From Comamonadaceae bacterium (GTDB taxonomy: Bacteria > Pseudomonadota > Gammaproteobacteria > Burkholderiales > Burkholderiaceae_C): a stretch of DNA of 5,640 bases. The notes under the pieces were generated by a model that did not search any database, was not told the DNA's origin, and saw nothing but the letters and a program-made list of their open reading frames with translations. The stretch covers positions 1 through 5,640 of the forward strand of contig CANHKH010000242.1 of the NCBI GenBank assembly GCA_947460165.1. Direction: 5' to 3'. Shown piece after piece: positions 1-5,640 of the stretch (within the stretch, counting starts at the first letter, position 1; every line of letters begins with the position of its first letter). Position numbers and translations under genes: made by a program.

Positions 1-3000
1 ACCCGCGCCGCCACCCGAGAATTGTCTGACCGCATTCGCTCTCGATTGACCGAGGCCGCGCAGGTGTTCCGGGGCATGGCCGGAACCGACGACGCCTTCC
101 TGCAACAACTGAAGGACGAGTACCCTGCAGGCGAGCCACGCGAGCAATCCGCGCACCGCTTGGCGCTGGCCGCGCAGGCCATGGACGACGCGGCCGTCTA
201 CACCATCGACGCCTGGTGCCAACGCATGCTGCGCGAACATGCGTTCGACAGTGGCAGCCTGTTTGAAGAAAACCTGGTGGGCGACGAAGCCGCGCTGCGC
301 CTCGAAGCGGTGCAGGACTACTGGCGTCAGCAGCTCTACCCCATGGGCACGGAACTGGTGACACAGGTGCTGGGCGTTTGGCGCGATGTGCCCGCGCTTG
401 AACAAGACATGCGCGCCCTGATGGCTGTGCCGCTGGACGATGCCGCACCCGGCACGCTGGCGCAGGTGTTGGGTGCGGCGCAGGCCGAGCGCGACGCGCA
501 ACTCCAGGCCCTCAAACAGGGCTGGTGCGAGAGGGCCGACAACTTGCTGGGCTGGATCGAGGCGCAGCTGGAACATCACAAGTCGAGCTGGGATGGCCGC
601 AAGCTGACGTACAAAAAATGCGCCGAGTGGTTGGGAGTGCTCAAAGCTTGGGCGCAAAGCGCAGACGAACCCAAGGTATTGCAAGAGGACATGAAGACAG
701 GCTGGGCACGCTTCACACCCGAAGGCTTGATGGCTTGCCGCAAACCCGGCGAAGCGCCTGTGGATTGGCCGCCAGAGTTTCAAGCCTATGCCGACCTGCA
801 AGCCGCCTTGCAAGAATTGCCTGACCCCACCCAAGTCGCCCGCTTGCACGCCCGCACCCATGTGCTGCAGCGCATGGACGAGCTCAAGCGGCGCAGCGGC
901 TTGTTTGGCTTCGCCGACATGCTGCAGCGCCTGGATGTGGCGCTGGCCGATCCCGAATCGGGCGAGCGCTTGGCGCAGCGCCTGCGCGAGCAGTTCCCGG
1001 TGGCGATGATTGACGAGTTCCAGGACACCTCGCCGCTGCAGTTCCGCATCTTTGACCGCATCTACCGCACGGCCGACAACCGGCCAGACACGGCGCTGCT
1101 GCTGATCGGCGACCCGAAGCAATCGATCTATGGTTTTCGGGGTGCGGACATCCACAGCTACTTGGCCGCGCGCCGCGCCACCGCAGGCCGCCTCCATGTG
1201 CTGGGCACCAACTTCCGCTCCACCCAAGCGGTGGTGGCGGTGGTCAACCGGTGGTTTGAAATTCCGCAAGACGCCTTTGGCTACAAGCAAGGCGATCAAG
1301 ACGATCAAGACCCTCTGCCCTTTCAGCCTGTGGGTGCTAAGGGCCGCCCTGAAGTGTTCACGACGAGTGTGGGCGATGTGCCCGCCATGACCGTGGTGCA
1401 CGACGCCACTTTGCGCAGCACACGCGATGCACAGACGCATCTGTCGTCCCTGTGCGCCGAGCAAATCGTGGCCTGGCTGAGCGACCCACAAGCCCGGTTT
1501 GCTGATGATGAAAGCGGCGACAAACCCTTGCAGCCCAAAGACATTGCCGTGCTGGTGCGCACCGGCAAAGAGGCCGCTGCCGTGCGCGACGCGCTGCGCG
1601 CGCGGGCCGTCGCCTCGGTGTACTTATCAGACCGTGACTCGGTGTTTGCAAGCGATGAAGCGCAAGACCTGTGCTTGTGGCTGCGCGGCGTGGCCGAGCC
1701 GCAAGACATGCGCCGCGTGCGCACTGCATTGGGCACGCGCACGGTGGGCCTGTCGCTGGCCGAGCTGTACGACCTGGCCACGCAAGACGAACTGCTGGAC
1801 ACCCGCGCCGAGCAGATGCGCGAACTGCACCAGACCTGGCAAAGCCAGGGCGTGCTGGCCATGTTGCGCCAGTCGCTGCATGTGCTGCAGCTGGCCGGGC
1901 GCTGGCGCGGTCAGACGGATGGCGAACGCCGTCTGACCAATGTGCTGCACCTGGCCGAATTGTTGCAAGCGGCCAGCGGCCAAATCGATGGCGAGCAGGC
2001 CCTGATCCGCTGGTTGGCCCAGCAAATCGACGAAGCGCAGTCGGGCAAGGCTGGTGCCAGTGGTTCGGGCAGCGAAGAGCAAACCGTGCGGCTCGAAAGC
2101 GATGAAGACCTGGTCAAGGTCATCACCATCCACGCCAGCAAGGGTCTGGAGTACCCGGTCGTGTGCCTGCCTTTTGCGCACAGCCACCGCGTGGTCACGG
2201 CCGACAAAGCCGCCGTGCTGCAATTGGACGATGGCGAGGGCGAGCGCCACTGGACGCTGGACTTCGACAAGGAAGACTCCAAGCTCGCGGACCACGACCG
2301 CCTGCGTGAAGACCTGCGCCTTTGGTACGTGGCGCTCACGCGGGCGCGCCATGCCCTGTGGGTGGGCTGGAGCGCGGTCAAGCGCGGCAACGGCAAAACC
2401 TGCGTGAACCACACCTGCGCCGCCGGGCATTTGCTGAGCAGCGGTCAAGAATGTGAGGCCGCCGATTGGCTGAGCAAGCTGCAAGCCCTGCAGACGGATG
2501 CGCAAGGCCAGACCTTGTCGGTGCACATGCAAGTCGCCCCCGCCGAAGTGCCGCTGACGCTGTGGCACAAGCCCGCGCACACCACCGAATTGCGCGAGGC
2601 GTTGAGCTGCACCGCCCGCATCGACAAGTCGTGGACGATCGCGAGTTTTTCTCGCCTGACGCGTGACCTGTCTTCGCAGACCTTGGCGCCCTTGGTCTTG
2701 CACCTGAACCCGCCGCGCCCTGCAGACGACGAACCGCCAGAAGATGCGAGCATGCCCACGGTATTGACAACCAACCCCGGTGCTGTGTCCCCGTGGCACG
2801 GCTTTGCCAAAGGCCCCACAGCAGGCAACTTTTTGCACGGCCAACTCGAATGGTTGGCGGCCGATGGATTTGTGCTCGATGCGTCCAAGGCCGAGCGCCT
2901 GAAATACCGCTGCGAGAACGCAGGCTATGCAGCCCAGGCCAACGACGTGCTGCAGTGGCTCAGCCGTGTGGTGGCCCAGCCTTTGCGAGGTCCGAACGCG

Positions 3001-3510
3001 CCGCTGAACGCGCTGGGTGACCTGCTGCCCGAGATGGAGTTCTGGTTGCCCGCCGAGCGCCTGCATGCACGCCAGGTCGATGCCCTGTGCCAACAGCACC
3101 TGTTGCCCGGCGTGAGCCGCCCGCAACTGCCCGACGCGCAACTGCACGGCATGCTGATGGGCTTTGCCGATCTGGTGTTCGAGCACGAAGGCCGCTATTG
3201 GGTGCTCGACTACAAATCGAATTACCTGGGGACCGATGACGCGGCCTACACCGCACAGGCCCTGGATGCGGCCATGGCCCAACACCGTTACGAGGTGCAG
3301 GCCGCGCTCTACATGCTGGCGCTGCACCGCCGGTTGCGCGCCCGTTTAGGAATTGCCTACGACCCGGCGCAGCAGCTGGGCGGTGCGGTGTATTTGTTTT
3401 TGCGCGGCATCGACGGGCCTTCGGGCGGCTGCTGCACCATGCCTGCGCCACTGGCATTGCTCGATGGCCTGGATGCCATGTTGAACACCGAGGTGGTGGC
3501 ATGGGTTTGA
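1..3510 (+). CDS. recB: RecBCD subunit RecB, helicase-nuclease (5' partial)
   Basis: RecB is the 3'-to-5' SF1A helicase and sole nuclease subunit of RecBCD, acting on double-strand DNA ends in the cytoplasm. The frame is open from base 1, giving 1169 visible residues (numbered from base 1). It opens with TRAATREL...RIRSRL, which is helicase motif Ia, so the Walker A region lies upstream and the TTG at 22 is an internal Leu codon, not the start. Motifs seen: TIDAWCQRML (68-77), Walker B DEFQD (338-342), GDPKQSIYGFRGAD (370-383), LGTNFRS (401-407), TIHASKGLEYP (709-719), YVALTRAR (776-783). The C-terminal nuclease has His946, Asp1057, Asp1070 and Lys1072 (FLHG, FADLV, LDYKSN), with the same spacings as E. 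coli H956, D1067, D1080 and K1082. E. coli RecB is 1180 aa; this one would be roughly 1235-1240 when complete. The differences are loop insertions, including an acidic stretch before the nuclease domain. All visible catalytic residues are intact, so it looks functional. The stop codon lies inside the recD start region, implying one operon. Confidence 0.97.
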   Translation, partial: TRAATRELSDRIRSRLTEAAQVFRGMAGTDDAFLQQLKDEYPAGEPREQSAHRLALAAQAMDDAAVYTIDAWCQRMLREHAFDSGSLFEENLVGDEAALRLEAVQDYWRQQLYPMGTELVTQVLGVWRDVPALEQDMRALMAVPLDDAAPGTLAQVLGAAQAERDAQLQALKQGWCERADNLLGWIEAQLEHHKSSWDGRKLTYKKCAEWLGVLKAWAQSADEPKVLQEDMKTGWARFTPEGLMACRKPGEAPVDWPPEFQAYADLQAALQELPDPTQVARLHARTHVLQRMDELKRRSGLFGFADMLQRLDVALADPESGERLAQRLREQFPVAMIDEFQDTSPLQFRIFDRIYRTADNRPDTALLLIGDPKQSIYGFRGADIHSYLAARRATAGRLHVLGTNFRSTQAVVAVVNRWFEIPQDAFGYKQGDQDDQDPLPFQPVGAKGRPEVFTTSVGDVPAMTVVHDATLRSTRDAQTHLSSLCAEQIVAWLSDPQARFADDESGDKPLQPKDIAVLVRTGKEAAAVRDALRARAVASVYLSDRDSVFASDEAQDLCLWLRGVAEPQDMRRVRTALGTRTVGLSLAELYDLATQDELLDTRAEQMRELHQTWQSQGVLAMLRQSLHVLQLAGRWRGQTDGERRLTNVLHLAELLQAASGQIDGEQALIRWLAQQIDEAQSGKAGASGSGSEEQTVRLESDEDLVKVITIHASKGLEYPVVCLPFAHSHRVVTADKAAVLQLDDGEGERHWTLDFDKEDSKLADHDRLREDLRLWYVALTRARHALWVGWSAVKRGNGKTCVNHTCAAGHLLSSGQECEAADWLSKLQALQTDAQGQTLSVHMQVAPAEVPLTLWHKPAHTTELREALSCTARIDKSWTIASFSRLTRDLSSQTLAPLVLHLNPPRPADDEPPEDASMPTVLTTNPGAVSPWHGFAKGPTAGNFLHGQLEWLAADGFVLDASKAERLKYRCENAGYAAQANDVLQWLSRVVAQPLRGPNAPLNALGDLLPEMEFWLPAERLHARQVDALCQQHLLPGVSRPQLPDAQLHGMLMGFADLVFEHEGRYWVLDYKSNYLGTDDAAYTAQALDAAMAQHRYEVQAALYMLALHRRLRARLGIAYDPAQQLGGAVYLFLRGIDGPSGGCCTMPAPLALLDGLDAMLNTEVVAWV
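1294..1311 (+). repeat. In-frame 9-bp tandem duplication in recB
   Basis: GATCAAGAC occurs twice back to back and encodes DQDDQD (residues 432-437 of the visible RecB). It falls after motif IV, in a stretch where RecB is a few residues longer than the E. coli protein, so it is probably a surface loop expanded by replication slippage. No reading-frame change results. Confidence 0.7.
3490..3495 (+). promoter_or_regulatory. Shine-Dalgarno sequence of recD inside recB
   Basis: GAGGTG matches the anti-Shine-Dalgarno end of 16S rRNA and ends five bases before the recD ATG at 3501. It lies within the last codons of recB (Glu-Val), so ribosomes finishing recB stop within the recD initiation region. 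This supports ATG 3501 as the recD start and suggests translational coupling. No separate recD promoter is apparent, though a weak one inside recB cannot be excluded by eye. Confidence 0.7.
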
Positions 3511-5609
3511 AAAATCCCTCACGCCTCACGAACGTGCCCACCGCGCAAATGGATTGGCTCAAGGACCTGCCCGCCCAGGGCTTGAACGCTCTCCAAACCC
3601 TGCAATGGCTGAATCTGTGGACCGGCCAAGGCCTGCTGCGCCACATCGACAGCGCTTTTGCCGCGCAGGTGCTGCGCCTCAATGCCGAGGCACCTGCGCC
3701 CTTGCTGGTGGCTGCGGCCGTGCTCGCCCACATGGAAGGGCGTGGCCACACCTGCTTGGCCGTGGCCGATCTGTGTCAGCCGCCCGTGGCCTTGCTGGGC
3801 TGGCCTGCGGCGGCGGTGGACGGTGCGCAGGGCCTGAAGGCCATGTGGACGCAACTGCCCGCCACGCTGGTCGATTGGCAAACAGCTTTGCAGGGCACGG
3901 TGTCAGGCCCGTGTTGGCGTGGGGTCGATGCCCCCGACCAAGGCCAGCCGATGGTGCTGGGCGGATCGGCCGATGCGCCGCTCTTGTACTTGCGCCGCTA
4001 TGCGGGCTATGAGCAGCGCGTGGGCCAGAGCCTGCTGCAGCGTGCCAGCGAGTCACTGGCCGTGCCCGAAGCGGCGGCACGCGAATGGCTGGACCGCTTC
4101 TTTGTGCCCAACCCCGAAGCGCCCACCGCCACCGACTGGCAGAAAGTGGCTTGCGCTGTGGCACTGCGGGCGCGGCTGTCGGTGATCACCGGTGGGCCCG
4201 GCACCGGCAAAACCTACACCGCCGCCCGCTTGCTGGCGCTGCTGCTGGCGCTGCACCCCGATGGCAGCCCGCTGCGCGTGGCGCTGGCTGCGCCCACCGG
4301 CAAGGCGGCGGCGCGTCTGAAGCAGTCGATCGACGATGCCCTGACCCGCTTGCCCGTGCCTGCCGATGCAGGCTTGGACTTGAGCGCGCTGATCGCCCGT
4401 ATGGGCCCGGCGCGCACGCTGCATTCGCTGCTGGGGGCGCGGCCCGACACACGCCAGTTTCGCCACCACGCCGCCAACCCGCTCGATGTGGATGTGCTGA
4501 TCGTGGATGAAGCCTCGATGGTGCACCTGGAAATGATGGACGCGCTGCTGTTGGCCTTGCCGCACACGGCGCGCTTGGTGTTGCTAGGCGACAAAGACCA
4601 GCTGGCTTCTGTTGAAGCGGGTGCGGTGCTGGGCGACCTGTGCCACGACGCGGCAGCGGGTCGCTACAGCGGGGCCACGGCGCAGTTTGTGCAAGCTGTG
4701 ACGGGGCAGACCTTGCCCGCTGAATGCTTGGCCCATGCCGCGCCCGTGCTGGCCCAGCAAACTGTGATGCTGCGCCAAAGCCGCCGCTTCAAAGGGGCCA
4801 TTGGCCAGTTGGCGCAGGCCGTGAACCGGGGCGATGCGGCGGCGGCTCGCGCTGTCTTGTCCGAGAAACTTGTAGGGGCGAGTCCCCGCTCGGCAACGAA
4901 TGGCGAAGATGCTGGCCACAACGAAACCAGTGCGCTGCTCTCCCTTCAACCGACCACGCCCCAAGCTGTTTGCGCGCTGGCGCTGGGCACCTGCGGCAAG
5001 GCTTCTTATGCGGACTATTTGCGCCTCATGCAAGCCGGTCCGGCGGAAAAGGATGCCCAAAGCCACGCCCAATGGGTGGGCAACGTGCTCCAGGCCTTCG
5101 AGCGGTTTCGCATTTTGTGCGCGGTGCACCAGGGCGACTGGGGCACGCAAGCGCTGAATGCGGCGGTGCAAAAAGCCCTGGCCGATGCGGGCCTGCTGCA
5201 AGTCAAAGGCGAATGGTACGAAGGACGGCCCGTCATGGTCACGCGCAACGACGCGCAGTTGGGCGTCTTCAACGGCGACGTTGGCGTGGTGTTGCCGTGT
5301 ACCGAAGGCAAGCCCAAGGTCTGGTTTTTGGACGGTGAAGCCCTGCGCTCAGTGAGCATCATGCGCTTGGCGCAGGTCGACACCGCGTTTGTCATGACGG
5401 TGCACAAAAGCCAGGGCTCGGAGTTCGAGCACACCGCTTTGGTACTGCCGCCCGGTGGCGCCGAGGTGCTCAGCCGCGAGCTGGTCTACACCGGGCTCAC
5501 GCGGGCCCGCGAACAGTTCACTTTGGTCGAGGCCGAAGCCGGTTTGCTCGAAGCAGCCATTGACCGCCCCAGCTTGCGTGCCAGCGGTTTGAGCCAATGG
5601 TGGTTTTGA
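3501..5609 (+). CDS. recD: RecBCD subunit RecD, 5'-3' SF1B helicase
   Basis: RecD is the 5'-to-3' motor of RecBCD; in E. coli it also drives nuclease activation and fast unwinding. The protein is 702 aa against 608 in E. coli. Residues 1 to about 215 form the RecB-contacting N-terminal domain (HMEGRGHTCL near 76-85). Helicase motifs follow: Walker A GGPGTGKT (231-238, Lys237), APTGKAAAR (Ia, from 264), Walker B DEAS (336-339), GDKDQLASVEAGAVLGD (III, from 363), LRQSRRF (IV, 424-430), WYEGRPVM with FNGDVG (572-594), MTVHKSQGSEF (V, 632-642) and YTGLTRAR (VI, 663-670). The start ATG overlaps the recB end by 10 bases and has GAGGTG five bases upstream; the next in-frame ATG (3549) has no Shine-Dalgarno sequence. 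Two regions account for the extra length: Walker A comes about 60 residues later than in E. coli (Lys177), and the segment after NRGD is about 20 residues longer and contains a REP-like palindrome. Single-protein RecD2 is less likely, because the gene follows recB directly and full-length similarity to RecD is strong. Confidence 0.97.
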   Translation: MGLKNPSRLTNVPTAQMDWLKDLPAQGLNALQTLQWLNLWTGQGLLRHIDSAFAAQVLRLNAEAPAPLLVAAAVLAHMEGRGHTCLAVADLCQPPVALLGWPAAAVDGAQGLKAMWTQLPATLVDWQTALQGTVSGPCWRGVDAPDQGQPMVLGGSADAPLLYLRRYAGYEQRVGQSLLQRASESLAVPEAAAREWLDRFFVPNPEAPTATDWQKVACAVALRARLSVITGGPGTGKTYTAARLLALLLALHPDGSPLRVALAAPTGKAAARLKQSIDDALTRLPVPADAGLDLSALIARMGPARTLHSLLGARPDTRQFRHHAANPLDVDVLIVDEASMVHLEMMDALLLALPHTARLVLLGDKDQLASVEAGAVLGDLCHDAAAGRYSGATAQFVQAVTGQTLPAECLAHAAPVLAQQTVMLRQSRRFKGAIGQLAQAVNRGDAAAARAVLSEKLVGASPRSATNGEDAGHNETSALLSLQPTTPQAVCALALGTCGKASYADYLRLMQAGPAEKDAQSHAQWVGNVLQAFERFRILCAVHQGDWGTQALNAAVQKALADAGLLQVKGEWYEGRPVMVTRNDAQLGVFNGDVGVVLPCTEGKPKVWFLDGEALRSVSIMRLAQVDTAFVMTVHKSQGSEFEHTALVLPPGGAEVLSRELVYTGLTRAREQFTLVEAEAGLLEAAIDRPSLRASGLSQWWF
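4871..4894 (+). repeat. REP-like GTAG palindrome inside recD
   Basis: A GTAG tetranucleotide (4872-4875) is followed by an imperfect hairpin. GCGAG (4878-4882) pairs with CTCGGC (4889-4894) with one bulged G at 4892, around a TCCCCG loop. GTAG or GGAG followed by an imperfect palindrome is the hallmark of REP elements mobilised by RAYT (TnpA-REP) transposases, and the in-frame reading VGAS is typical of translated REP copies in pseudomonads. It is read through without disrupting recD and encodes residues 458-465. It sits in a segment with AT-ending codons (CTT, GTA, AGT, GCA, AAT, GAT, GCT) unlike the flanks. Only one copy lies in the window, so its repetitive nature is inferred; a chance hairpin in GC-rich coding sequence remains possible. 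Confidence 0.45.
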
Positions 5610-5624
5610 TCACTCGGGCACAGC

Positions 5625-5640
5625 GCTGAAGAGCTGAAGA
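5625..5640. repeat. 8-bp tandem repeat at window end
   Basis: GCTGAAGA is repeated twice, 15 bases after the recD stop, and runs to the window edge, so further copies may follow. The 31 bases after recD contain no convincing GC-rich stem with a T-run, so no intrinsic terminator is visible. With two short units this may be chance. Confidence 0.4.

Noticed and set aside
22..24. TTG as the recB start codon
   Set aside because: The frame is open to base 1, and the upstream residues TRAATRE match helicase motif Ia. A protein starting here would lack Walker A; the gene is cut by the window edge, not truncated in nature.
1627..3327. A 566-residue minus-strand open frame antisense to recB
   Set aside because: Its codons are exact reverse complements of recB codons, so stops appear only where recB uses TTA, CTA or TCA, which are rare in this GC-rich gene; it ends precisely at a recB TCA codon. 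The peptide shows no recognisable domain, and recB is unambiguous.
2960..3751. A 263-residue minus-strand open frame across the recB-recD junction
   Set aside because: It is rich in Arg, Ala and Pro with no domain, overlaps two certain genes, and is typical of GC-rich shadow frames.
3316..4256. Shared TGCTGGCGCTGCACC in recB near 3315 and recD near 4242
   Set aside because: Both are Leu-Ala-Leu-His codon runs in GC-rich coding sequence; the match stops immediately outside and carries no sign of a mobile element.
2335..5510. Identical 11-base stretch (CTCACGCGGGC) in recB near 2335 and recD near 5496
   Set aside because: Both encode the LTRA part of helicase motif VI, a shared SF1 motif with similar codon choice, so it is not a repeat element.
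5610..5640. Terminator after recD
   Set aside because: Only weak pairings such as CAGC with GCTG exist, and there is no T-run before the window ends.

Overview
The window is a two-gene stretch of a chromosomal recBCD-type locus on the + strand. It holds recB (5' end cut off by the window edge) followed by complete recD. Together with RecC, which is not visible here and would usually lie upstream, they form the RecBCD (exonuclease V) helicase-nuclease that processes double-strand DNA ends for RecA-dependent repair and degrades unprotected linear DNA. The base composition is GC-rich (judged by eye, not counted), with strong G/C preference at third codon positions. That, the RecB/RecD sequence style (for example TIDAWCQRML in RecB) and the tight recB-recD arrangement suggest a betaproteobacterium. 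Burkholderiales, perhaps Comamonadaceae, is my best guess, but this is inference from memory and not a database match.

Layout. Bases 1-3510 encode RecB, entering at helicase motif Ia, so about 65-75 N-terminal residues including the Walker A loop lie upstream of the window. All later SF1A helicase motifs and the C-terminal nuclease residues are present. Bases 3501-5609 encode RecD (702 aa), overlapping the recB end by 10 bases, with a good Shine-Dalgarno sequence inside the last recB codons. The last 31 bases lie downstream of recD and show no clear terminator. There is no gene-free stretch longer than 31 bases, and no RNA gene, CRISPR array or insertion sequence.

How they work together. RecB is the 3'-to-5' motor and carries the only nuclease site of the complex. 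RecD is the 5'-to-3' motor on the opposite strand. The overlap implies co-transcription and translational coupling, which suits fixed subunit stoichiometry.

The most interesting point is inside recD: a GTAG-headed imperfect palindrome near 4871-4894, resembling the REP sequences spread by RAYT transposases, is read in frame through a poorly conserved loop. It lies in a segment about 20 residues longer than the E. coli equivalent and with atypical codons. Otherwise this is an ordinary housekeeping repair locus, and I see no evidence for an undescribed system.
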